Of a DNA stretch of 24,450 nt, positions 1 through 6,313 are shown one piece after another. Within the stretch, counting starts at the first letter, position 1, and each line of letters opens with the position of its first letter. The stretch is from a virus: IMG/VR virus record IMGVR_UViG_3300034375_001343, positions 1 through 24,450 of that record; one strand, 5' to 3'. The notes beneath the pieces were generated by a model that worked only from the letters and a program-made list of their open reading frames with translations, ran no database searches and was not told the DNA's origin. The translations under genes and the position numbers were made by a program.

Positions 1-1
1 T

Positions 2-115
2 CAAGTTGAAGAAGAAAAAGAAAAGAACAAGGTAATCAATAAAGTATTTAATGCTATTATTTTATCTATATTATATATTGGGTTTGGTTTGTTTATAATT
101 ACCGTGGAGTCATGA
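2..115 (+). CDS. C-terminal end of a small membrane protein (partial)
   Basis: An open frame enters from the left edge and ends at the TGA at 113-115, giving 37 visible residues. They begin with a charged Glu/Lys-rich stretch (VEEEKEKNK) and continue into a hydrophobic segment of about 20 residues (AIILSILYIGFGLFIITV) that should cross the membrane, leaving only two or three residues after it. The stop overlaps the ATG of the next gene in an ATGA arrangement, so the two are probably translationally coupled. Because the next gene looks like a spanin, this could be a holin or another lysis-cassette membrane protein. That role is inferred from position only; the start and most of the protein lie outside the window. 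Confidence 0.6.
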   Translation, partial: QVEEEKEKNKVINKVFNAIILSILYIGFGLFIITVES

Positions 116-573
116 GGAAAATATTAATTTACTTTATTTTATTGCTCGTGACAACATCTTGTTCTGAAGCTAAAAAGCTTAGAAGAGCAGAGAAAAAAAT
201 ATATAGGTTAACTCAGAAATATCCTGATTTACTAAAACAAGATACATTACATGACACGCTTTCTGTTATCACTCCTGAAGTTAGATATGATACGCAGTTC
301 GTTGACAAGCCTGGAGATACAACGTATATCAATAACGGAAAGCTTGAAATCAAATATGTTCGGATTGGAGATACTACGTTTATTGAGGGGAAGTGCAAGA
401 GCGACACAATTATACAAACAGTGGAAATCCCTGTTGAAAGAATTGTAGTAAGGAAAGAAACGATAGTAGATCAGTTAATAAGATATTTTAAAAATTCAAT
501 TATTTGGGTAATTATATTAGTTGTACTTGCCTTTGTAATTAAATTACTTTGGAAGTTTATAAAACCGTTTTAA
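112..573 (+). CDS. Putative unimolecular spanin (u-spanin) lipoprotein
   Basis: The 153-aa product has an N-terminal lipoprotein signal (MRK, a hydrophobic run, then TTSC with the candidate lipidated Cys17) and a C-terminal transmembrane segment at about residues 129-147, ending in a short basic tail. Between them lies a periplasmic region of about 110 residues predicted to be rich in beta strands (for example EIKYVRIGDTTFIEG) with little long coiled coil. This is the architecture of u-spanins such as phage T1 gp11, which tether the outer and inner membranes and fuse them at the last step of lysis. The -3 lipobox position is Thr rather than Leu/Val, tolerable in Bacteroidota. No acidic surface-export signal follows the Cys, which fits retention facing the periplasm. 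The start is fixed by the ATGA overlap with the preceding membrane-protein gene. No endolysin is recognisable next to it. The function is inferred from topology, not sequence identity. Confidence 0.6.
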   Translation: MRKILIYFILLLVTTSCSEAKKLRRAEKKIYRLTQKYPDLLKQDTLHDTLSVITPEVRYDTQFVDKPGDTTYINNGKLEIKYVRIGDTTFIEGKCKSDTIIQTVEIPVERIVVRKETIVDQLIRYFKNSIIWVIILVVLAFVIKLLWKFIKPF

Positions 574-582
574 TAAAAAACA

Positions 583-1161
583 ATGGGTAAGAAAAAGAAA
601 AGAATTAAAGAGTTAGAGCAAGAGCTTGCTAAAAAACCATTTGAACCAAGGGGTTACGGCTCTGGAAAAAATGATGGAGGCTCATCAGTTTCTGATGTTC
701 TAAAATCTCAGTCTGGTCCATCAATGTATGGAGACGCATATAACTATAAACAAATCAATTCCTGCGGTCCTTCAATGGAGGGTAATACAGGTCTTAAGCG
801 AATTCCAGAAGTTGATAGTAGTGACTTTGCGTTTAAGCCAGATGGTAAAAAAAGATGGACACCCGTCCATAGCGCTGCTAGCACATATCACAAGGCAAAG
901 GCAAAGCTTGATGAGATTGAAGGCAAAAGCCCAGGAACAAAAAAATTGTTGCGTGAAACCGCATTCAGTGCAGCTGAAAGTGGATTGAAGTTTGGTGTTT
1001 CAGCTATTCAGGGTAGAAAGGCCACAAGGCAAGCCGCACAGAAAGCATTTAGAAATAGATTTGCATCCACGTCAAGTGGTTCATCATCTACTTCTCAACC
1101 AACATCAGTAGATTCATATAGATCCTCAGAGAAGAAATATTCTAGAGGAATGTTCGGTTAA
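583..1161 (+). CDS. Basic, low-complexity phage protein of unknown function
   Basis: The product has 192 aa and I do not recognise a family. It opens with a Lys-rich stretch (MGKKKKRIKELEQELAKK), followed by a Gly/Ser-rich part in which the short motif GPSM occurs twice (about residues 46-49 and 62-65). A helical Ala/Lys-rich part spans roughly residues 95-160, and the C-terminus is Ser/Thr-rich and ends KYSRGMFG. No signal peptide or membrane segment is visible. The composition is strongly basic, compatible with a DNA-associated or internal virion protein, but this is a guess from composition. The A-rich leader TAATAAAAAACA precedes the ATG. It lies between the spanin-like gene and another basic repeat protein, and the two may act together. 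Confidence 0.75.
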   Translation: MGKKKKRIKELEQELAKKPFEPRGYGSGKNDGGSSVSDVLKSQSGPSMYGDAYNYKQINSCGPSMEGNTGLKRIPEVDSSDFAFKPDGKKRWTPVHSAASTYHKAKAKLDEIEGKSPGTKKLLRETAFSAAESGLKFGVSAIQGRKATRQAAQKAFRNRFASTSSGSSSTSQPTSVDSYRSSEKKYSRGMFG

Positions 1162-1180
1162 TTTAAAAAAAAAAGATAAA

Positions 1181-1822
1181 ATGGAACCAATAACAATAGC
1201 TGCCATTGCAACTGGGGTAACATCACTAATAGGTAGCGGTATAAGTGCTGCATCATCATCTAAGAAAAAAAAGTTAGGCAAAAAATTAGGTATGAAATCT
1301 AGGTTTGCATCCTCAAAACCAACTGGGGGTGGATACAGCCAGGGACCAAACTCAATTGGAAGCATCATTGGGACAATAGGGAAGGTTGCTGGACAGGTGG
1401 GTAAGTTTGCGATGGAGAATCCAGAGATAACTAAAGCGGCATTAGGAGCAGCTGGAGATATTGGATCGCAACTTATTGAGAATAAACAAAATAAAAATAA
1501 AGGAGCATATATGAAAGGCAAGAATAAAAGCAGAAAGCGAATCGCGCAAGACTATGCACGAAACGCAATTGCAGACCGCAGAGCTGGAAAAACGAGAGAG
1601 GCAAACTACGAGGGGCGACAGGCTACACGGGTTGCTGCTGGTGAGGCTCCTACCATGATGGGTTACAATCCACTATCTAAGCACATGGGTGGTCGTGGTG
1701 CTGACATGATGGGTAAGAAGCCTATGATGATGGGTAAAAAGCCTATGATGATGGGTGAGAACGTCATTGTTCGTGATTCTAAGTCTGGAGGTAAAAATCA
1801 ATACAACAAACGAGGTAAGTAA
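1181..1822 (+). CDS. Basic protein with N-terminal hydrophobic helix and Met-rich repeats
   Basis: This 213-aa protein is of unknown function. Residues 4-25 form a small-residue hydrophobic helix (ITIAAIATGVTSLIGSGISA) of glycine-zipper type, followed directly by a Lys run. A second Gly/Ala-rich amphipathic stretch lies at about residues 65-105. The C-terminal part is very basic and contains MMG four times, including nearly perfect tandem copies of the heptad MMGKKPM at about residues 176-192. The helix could insert into a membrane or pack inside the virion, so an ejected internal protein is one possibility. An A-rich leader (AAAAAAAAAAGATAAA) precedes the start. The stop overlaps the next ATG as TAATG, indicating coupling to the metallopeptidase-like gene. 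No catalytic motif is visible. Confidence 0.75.
   Translation: MEPITIAAIATGVTSLIGSGISAASSSKKKKLGKKLGMKSRFASSKPTGGGYSQGPNSIGSIIGTIGKVAGQVGKFAMENPEITKAALGAAGDIGSQLIENKQNKNKGAYMKGKNKSRKRIAQDYARNAIADRRAGKTREANYEGRQATRVAAGEAPTMMGYNPLSKHMGGRGADMMGKKPMMMGKKPMMMGENVIVRDSKSGGKNQYNKRGK
1706..1762 (+). repeat. 21-bp tandem repeat encoding the heptad MMGKKPM
   Basis: Two near-identical units start at 1706 and 1727 and a third, partial unit starts at 1748, each beginning ATGATGGGT. The period is 21 nt, so the repeat stays in frame and encodes MMGKKPM repeated, then MMGEN. The first two 18-nt cores differ by one synonymous base (AAG versus AAA), which points to recent duplication. Confidence 0.9.
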
Positions 1823-2163
1823 TGGGATTTAAATTGGATAAGCCACCATACACCATTGATGGTCCAGCAGTATATCTGAGTGACTTTAGTGACGAGCCTG
1901 CTGTCATTGGCCGAACCAATAAAAATGGTACCATTCTTTTGAATGAGAATCTTGACCCACAATACCACGACAAGGTAATAAAACACGAAAAGGTTCACGT
2001 TGACCAAATCAAAAGGGGGGATCTCGATTGGGATGGCCCCAATTTCTATTGGAAGGGTAAGAAGTATTCACGATCGTTAAACATGATGGGTACTGGAAAA
2101 GAACCTTGGGAGAAGGAGGCTTATAAAAAAGGTGGGGTACCTTTTGGTAAAATACCCGTTTAA
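1822..2163 (+). CDS. Minimal HExxH zinc metallopeptidase-like protein (gluzincin type)
   Basis: The product has only 113 aa. It contains HEKVH at residues 55-59, matching the HExxH zinc-binding and catalytic motif, followed by VDQ. About 40 residues downstream comes PWEKEAY (residues 95-101), which fits the ExxA third-ligand pattern of gluzincins, with Glu97 the better candidate and Glu99 the alternative. Upstream, GTILLNENLDP (residues 36-46) resembles the edge strand and loop that precede the active-site helix in this fold. There is no signal peptide or membrane segment, so it would act in the cytoplasm or within the virion. Its size is close to that of minigluzincins, single-domain zinc peptidases of about 100 residues. 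The substrate is unknown: proteolysis of a virion protein and cell-wall peptide cleavage are both possible. It is coupled to the upstream gene by a TAATG overlap. The metal-site motif is seen directly; activity is inferred. Confidence 0.6.
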   Translation: MGFKLDKPPYTIDGPAVYLSDFSDEPAVIGRTNKNGTILLNENLDPQYHDKVIKHEKVHVDQIKRGDLDWDGPNFYWKGKKYSRSLNMMGTGKEPWEKEAYKKGGVPFGKIPV

Positions 2164-2186
2164 TAACAATAAAGACAATAATTAAA

Positions 2187-2453
2187 ATGGGACAATTCGG
2201 AAATCAACCAGATTTTGGAACAGAGGCGTTTAGTATTACACCTAGTGACACTATAAATGCGACTACCAATTTAGGTGGGTGTATTTTATATGTTGGTGGC
2301 ACTGGCAACGTAAAGGTATTAATGGCTGGTAAAACACAACTTGCTGACGCTATTACGTTTACTAATATTCCAGATGGTACTTTTTTACCAATTGTAGTAG
2401 ACTATGTACTAGCAACTGACACAACTGCAACTGCCATTATTGGCGTAAAATAA
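2187..2453 (+). CDS. Small beta-rich probable virion protein
   Basis: The 88-aa product begins MGQFGNQPDFGTEA and is composed mostly of alternating hydrophobic and Thr/Gly residues predicted to form beta strands (GGCILYVGGTGNVKVLMAG, TFTNIPDGTFLPIVVDYV). The pattern resembles small conserved proteins near tail-fibre genes in marine phages, where they are usually left as hypothetical or structural. No catalytic residues or signal sequence are visible. The gene has an A-rich leader (AATAATTAAA) and sits 5 nt upstream of the long fibre gene, so a role as a small decoration, fibre-base or adaptor component is plausible but inferred from position. Confidence 0.7.
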   Translation: MGQFGNQPDFGTEAFSITPSDTINATTNLGGCILYVGGTGNVKVLMAGKTQLADAITFTNIPDGTFLPIVVDYVLATDTTATAIIGVK

Positions 2454-2458
2454 TAACT

Positions 2459-4795
2459 ATGTCTATAGGACTTGGTATAGGTAATTCTATTGGTGGTAAG
2501 ATAAGTGGTGGCTATGATCAAGCAGCTCAAGCGTATTTTACAGCAGTAAAAAACGAGGGCGGGTCTTTGACGTCTCTAGAAAAAGACCTTGTAAACACAT
2601 GGTTCGTCACTGAACGAGCAGCAGGAAGACTATCTAAGTACAAGGCTGTCTACCCATTCAAGGGTAGGAACTCTGCGGCTGCGGCAATCAACATGGTCAA
2701 TCCTTCGACCTACGACCTCGCATTCCCCAACTTCGTAGCAGGAGACTTTGCTACTTCTGGTTATCTAAAGCCAGATGGTTCTACTAAGTATGCGGACATG
2801 GGTGTTTCGTATCCCGAAGTTGTTAGCTCTATTGACGATATACAATTAGGCTGGTTATTTGATGAAACTATTACTGGCGGCTTTGAGGTTTTAATGGGTA
2901 ATTATAGAGCTTCTGATAATGCAATAACAACTATTCAAATGAATGGGGCTACACCTCAAGCAAGAATGTATGCTGGTGCAGTTGCAGATGGTGTTACAGC
3001 AGGAAATTTAACTGAAGATAATCTTTATGTTGGCTCTAGAACATCATCAAGCAGGATGGACTCTTATGTTGATAGTTTAGAAGGCTTACCTCAAACGGGT
3101 GCTAGAACTGTTGGGTTTTCAGATTTAAACATTGCCATTTTTGCTAGAAACAACAATGGAACTATTGGCAATCACACCCAATGGGCATCAAAGCTAATCT
3201 TTATAGCAGAAGGTATCACAGCGGCAGAACAAGACGATGTTAACGAGTCCGTCAAAAATCTAGTTGTAGACACTGACGCACAAGCCTACATCCAAGAGGT
3301 ATTCGACCAAGGAGGAACCCTCACCCTAGCACAACAAGCTGCGGTAAACAATCTAGTGAAGTCTATGAAGGCTGATGGGTTGTGGGATGGGGCTATCAGG
3401 TTATATCCATTTATGGGTGGTACGATTGATGCGGCTAGAATAGACCTTATAAGTTTAGGGCAAGCTACGAACAATAACTTCGTTGACGCAGATGTAAATG
3501 CTAAAATAGGTTTAACTGGTGATGGTTCCACAAAAGCAATTACAGGTACCAATCTAGCTACTGAACTCAGCTCCATATTTAATTATCAAATATTTGACTT
3601 TGTTGGTACAATAGACCCAGACGATAACTCATATTCTTGGGGAGGTTTTTCTTCATCTAATCAAGTTAGCCTAAGAACACCAGCTAGTGGTAGGTATTTC
3701 TACTACTCGAATCTTGTTTCGGTATTGTTATCGTCTCCATCGAATGTGATGGCTAATGGAGACTCAATTATTACCGCAAGATACTCTACAACGGACTCCA
3801 AATTGTACTTGAATGGGGAAGAACTGACATCAAGCACAACAGATGTTAGTTCTGCAACAACTTTCGGTCCAGACGTAGCATTGTTTGCTGCGTTACAAAA
3901 TGGGACTGGGTTGTCAGCTTACTCCACGCAAGAAAAATTAGGGTGGGTTGCAATGGAAAACCTGAATGAAGAAGACGCCTTAAGATTCGAAAAACTCTAC
4001 AAAGCCTTCATCCAACAAGTACAAGATGGAGAGACATACGAAACAGATGCAGCTGCATATTTTCAAGCTGTAGAGGATGCAGGTGGAACATTAACAAATA
4101 ATGTTAAGTCTGAGTGGGATGCTTTTGTTAGTCGTGAAGTAGTAGCAGGAAGATGGTCTAAGATAAAAAGATTATATCCGTATTTAGGTGGTGTTATTAA
4201 CTCAGCTGTAATTGATGCTATTACGTTAAATGCCGCAACTAATAATAACTTTGTTGATGCTGATGTTGATGCTACAATAGGTTTAACAGGGGATGGTAGT
4301 ACGAAATCAATAATTGAAAGTGGGGATATAACAAATATTATAACAGATGATTACAATTTTGCAATTGGTACTTTTGCTAAAGATCCAGTTGGCGTAACCC
4401 CTTCAGGGCAATATTATACACAGTATTATGATGGCTCAAATAGAATTGCAATAAGGAGGCTGTTTAATTCAATTGGCGCATACTCTGGTTCTGTAAGCAC
4501 ATATTTTTATGATAGTACAGATATAACTGCTGAATCTAATTGGTCTTTTATTATGGGGCAATATACTTCAAGTAGCAGAAGTATATTATTTAATGGAACT
4601 AACGTAAAAACAAATACAGCAACAAGTTCAAATCCAGCGACAGGTTTTATTGGAGACCCATATAAATATGATCATTACTATTTTACTTATGGTGGGCAAT
4701 CAAATAGCTCTTTTATAAGTCAAGGAATGTCAGAGACAGAATTAATTGCCTTTGAGTCATCCTACAAAACATTCATTAACAATATAACAGCTTAA
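2459..4795 (+). CDS. Three-module tail fibre / adhesin with LamG-like domains
   Basis: The product has 778 aa. After a Gly/Ile-rich N-terminus (MSIGLGIGNSIGGKISGG), which may anchor it to the virion, it contains three tandem modules of about 250 residues starting near residues 22, 274 and 531. Each opens with a helical segment (AQAYF/AQAYI/AAAYF, then GG[ST]LT and, at about 45 residues, YPF or YPY). Each continues with a strand-rich domain containing DGSTK, and ends with a short helix such as MSETELIAFESSYKTF. The strand-rich core with this terminal helix resembles concanavalin A-like/LamG lectin domains, suggesting binding of host glycans or surface proteins. No peptidase or autocatalytic tip is visible. 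Modules 2 and 3 share ATNNNFVDADV, which module 1 lacks. Codon use changes along the gene. Receptor binding is inferred. Confidence 0.75.
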   Translation: MSIGLGIGNSIGGKISGGYDQAAQAYFTAVKNEGGSLTSLEKDLVNTWFVTERAAGRLSKYKAVYPFKGRNSAAAAINMVNPSTYDLAFPNFVAGDFATSGYLKPDGSTKYADMGVSYPEVVSSIDDIQLGWLFDETITGGFEVLMGNYRASDNAITTIQMNGATPQARMYAGAVADGVTAGNLTEDNLYVGSRTSSSRMDSYVDSLEGLPQTGARTVGFSDLNIAIFARNNNGTIGNHTQWASKLIFIAEGITAAEQDDVNESVKNLVVDTDAQAYIQEVFDQGGTLTLAQQAAVNNLVKSMKADGLWDGAIRLYPFMGGTIDAARIDLISLGQATNNNFVDADVNAKIGLTGDGSTKAITGTNLATELSSIFNYQIFDFVGTIDPDDNSYSWGGFSSSNQVSLRTPASGRYFYYSNLVSVLLSSPSNVMANGDSIITARYSTTDSKLYLNGEELTSSTTDVSSATTFGPDVALFAALQNGTGLSAYSTQEKLGWVAMENLNEEDALRFEKLYKAFIQQVQDGETYETDAAAYFQAVEDAGGTLTNNVKSEWDAFVSREVVAGRWSKIKRLYPYLGGVINSAVIDAITLNAATNNNFVDADVDATIGLTGDGSTKSIIESGDITNIITDDYNFAIGTFAKDPVGVTPSGQYYTQYYDGSNRIAIRRLFNSIGAYSGSVSTYFYDSTDITAESNWSFIMGQYTSSSRSILFNGTNVKTNTATSSNPATGFIGDPYKYDHYYFTYGGQSNSSFISQGMSETELIAFESSYKTFINNITA
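2522..4795 (+). repeat. Three diverged tandem protein modules within the fibre gene
   Basis: The modules begin at about 2522, 3278 and 4049, giving periods of roughly 753 and 771 nt. Modules 2 and 3 are closest: both encode ATNNNFVDADV followed by IGLTGDGSTK, but they differ at many third positions, so the duplication is old at the DNA level while the protein has been conserved. Module 1 is the most divergent and keeps mainly the helical opening and the DGSTK motif. Confidence 0.8.
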
Positions 4796-4797
4796 CA

Positions 4798-5001
4798 ATG
4801 CAAATCATTAATTTAAATGCAGAGCAAAAGGCTCAAGTAGATACAGATGTAATTGTTGGGATTGAGAACTTCTCGCCAGCGGGTACATTTAGGTACAATG
4901 TGGACAAACGTGAACACATCGAAAGCATCTTAGGTGATGTATCGGAGTATATCGTAGACCTTGACACCATCGTGATGTCAGATCCTGAATTAGATATTTA
5001 A
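4798..5001 (+). CDS. Small protein downstream of the tail fibre, unknown function
   Basis: The 67-aa product (MQIINLNAEQKAQVDTDV...) is acidic, has no signal peptide or membrane segment, and matches no family I can name. Its start lies 2 nt after the fibre stop (TAACAATG), so it is translated with the fibre. Small genes in this position often encode fibre chaperones or attachment factors; that role is inferred from position only. Codon use is typical of the window and the frame ends cleanly at TAA, which supports it as a real gene. Confidence 0.65.
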   Translation: MQIINLNAEQKAQVDTDVIVGIENFSPAGTFRYNVDKREHIESILGDVSEYIVDLDTIVMSDPELDI

Positions 5002-5027
5002 AACTAATACAAATTAAATTTAATTAA

Positions 5028-5258
5028 ATGAAAATCGAGAAAGAAGAACTTGATCTTATTGTAGATCAGCAGATGGAAATGAATAACATGCTAAAGCAAA
5101 TTGGCCTGTTGGAAAGTGAAAAAAGTAGGGTATTGAAGTTTTATTCGGACTTATTGACCGAATCCAATAAAACCAAAAAGGGTCTTGAAGAGAAATATGG
5201 AGCAATAAACATTGATCTATCGGACGGATCTTACACCCCTATTGAGAAAAAAGATTAG
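5028..5258 (+). CDS. Small coiled-coil protein
   Basis: The product has 76 aa. Residues 3-55 are almost entirely helix-forming with a heptad-like spacing of Ile/Leu/Met (KEELDLIVDQQMEMNNMLKQ, then IGLLESEKSRVLKFYSDLL), so it probably forms a coiled coil. The C-terminus (INIDLSDGSYTPIEKK) is short and extended. It has no signal or membrane segment. It lies in the run of small genes leading to the terminase genes, preceded by an AT-rich 26-nt gap ending ATTTAATTAA. The function is unknown. Confidence 0.7.
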   Translation: MKIEKEELDLIVDQQMEMNNMLKQIGLLESEKSRVLKFYSDLLTESNKTKKGLEEKYGAINIDLSDGSYTPIEKKD

Positions 5259-5260
5259 AG

Positions 5261-5485
5261 ATGCCTGTAATTAGAAAGATAAGTATAGGTTCAGATTACA
5301 AGAATGATGCAATGCATTATTCTGTTGGCCAATCGGTGTATGGTGGTCATGATATATGCGACATCATTTTTAATGAAGAGGAAAGTTCATACAGCATATA
5401 CATAACAAAAGACGAAGAAGTGTTGCCATGGAAGAAGTTCAATAAGAACATGGCAATATCTGTCGAATATGATCTTTCTTACTAA
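5261..5485 (+). CDS. Small conserved-type hypothetical protein
   Basis: The 74-aa product (MPVIRKISIGSDYKND...) is predicted to be mostly beta-stranded and rich in Asp/Glu/Tyr, with no membrane segment or signal peptide. It starts 2 nt after the preceding stop (TAGAGATG) and ends 5 nt before the next gene, so it is part of a tightly packed operon. I recognise no functional motif. Two cis aromatic/charged stretches (MHYSVGQSVYGGHD and EVLPWKKFNKN) are the most distinctive parts and would serve for a homology search. Confidence 0.7.
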   Translation: MPVIRKISIGSDYKNDAMHYSVGQSVYGGHDICDIIFNEEESSYSIYITKDEEVLPWKKFNKNMAISVEYDLSY

Positions 5486-5490
5486 GCTTT

Positions 5491-6087
5491 ATGAATAGTA
5501 TTCATGACTTTATTGTAAAGCCAATTGATGGCAGATACAATAACAAGAAAAAGATTGGTGATGTAACATTTATTACCAACACAAAGATAGAGGACTACAA
5601 AAGCGTAAGCAAGGATGGGGTGGTGGTTGCCACTCCATTGGCTTTTGACACAAAAATTAAGAAGGGTGACATAGTTAGGGTTCATCACAACGTATTTAGA
5701 AGGTTCTATGATATACGGGGTAATGAGAAAAACAGTAGGAGTCACATACAGGATGACATGTATGCCTGCTCACCAGAACAGATATACCTATACGGTGATA
5801 ATGTATCCCACTTAGATTATTGTTTTGTTCAGCCAATAATCAACGATGACCAGTGGTCGGCTCAAAAAGATAAACCATTGACTGGTATACTGAAGTACGG
5901 AAACGAACTACTAGAAAAAGAAAGCGTCATACCTGGGATGGTGGTTGGTTTCACACCAGAATCAGAGTTTGAGTTTGTGGTCGATGGTGAACTATTATAT
6001 TGTATGAAATGTAAAAATATTGTTTTGGCCTATGAAAACAAAGGAGACAAAACTGAGTATAATCCAAGCTGGGCAAGCAGCAGTTGA
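5491..6087 (+). CDS. GroES-like (Cpn10-fold) protein with a large insertion
   Basis: The 198-aa product matches the GroES layout in two separated halves. Residues 6-13 (DFIVKPID) resemble the GroES first strand. Residues 41-64 (KDGVVVATPLAFD, then IKKGDIVRV) resemble the segment where GroES has EG-VVAVGPG followed by VKVGD-V. Residues 151-182 (VVGFTPESEFEFVVDGELLY, then NIVLAYE) resemble the last strands, where GroES has EVLIM-ESDILAIVE. Between them lies an extra segment of about 85 residues (HHNVFRRFYDIRGNEKNSRS and following) absent from ordinary 97-aa GroES. A phage co-chaperonin analogous to T4 gp31 would help the host chaperonin fold capsid protein. The N-terminal region where the mobile loop should lie (about residues 17-35) is not a standard GroES loop. 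The 3' end overlaps the next gene by 56 nt. The fold is likely; function is inferred. Confidence 0.6.
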   Translation: MNSIHDFIVKPIDGRYNNKKKIGDVTFITNTKIEDYKSVSKDGVVVATPLAFDTKIKKGDIVRVHHNVFRRFYDIRGNEKNSRSHIQDDMYACSPEQIYLYGDNVSHLDYCFVQPIINDDQWSAQKDKPLTGILKYGNELLEKESVIPGMVVGFTPESEFEFVVDGELLYCMKCKNIVLAYENKGDKTEYNPSWASSS

Positions 6088-6313
6088 GGAACTGATTAAG
6101 GTTGCTAAGGAACCGATTGTAACTGGTGGTGAAGATGATGTTTCAGCAGATAGATTAAAAAACGCAGCAGCCACTAAGAAGCTTGCCATATTCGATGCCT
6201 TTGAGATTCTTAACAGAATCAATGAAGAGCAGAATATGCTAGATGGTAAAACAGAACAAGAGGCGCCTAAGAAGGCGTTTACTGGATTTGCAGAGAATAG
6301 ATCTAAAAAATAA
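6032..6313 (+). CDS. Candidate small terminase subunit (TerS)
   Basis: The 93-aa, mostly helical product lies immediately upstream of TerL and overlaps its start as TAATG. The visible core, SIIQAGQAAVEELIKVAKEP followed by DRLKNAAATKKLAIFDAFEI, suggests helix-rich oligomerisation, and the basic C-terminus ends in RSKK. Position and size fit a small terminase subunit that would recognise phage DNA and regulate TerL, but no helix-turn-helix is obvious, so the role is inferred. I chose the ATG at 6032; the frame could be extended to a TTG at 6020, which is less likely. The start lies inside the GroES-like gene, giving a 56-nt overlap. It may alternatively be an uncharacterised packaging accessory protein. 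Confidence 0.6.
   Translation: MKTKETKLSIIQAGQAAVEELIKVAKEPIVTGGEDDVSADRLKNAAATKKLAIFDAFEILNRINEEQNMLDGKTEQEAPKKAFTGFAENRSKK

Noticed and set aside
6020-6031. TTG start extending the candidate small terminase by four residues
   Set aside because: The ATG at 6032 is a better start in a window where all other genes begin with ATG; the extension adds only MFWP.
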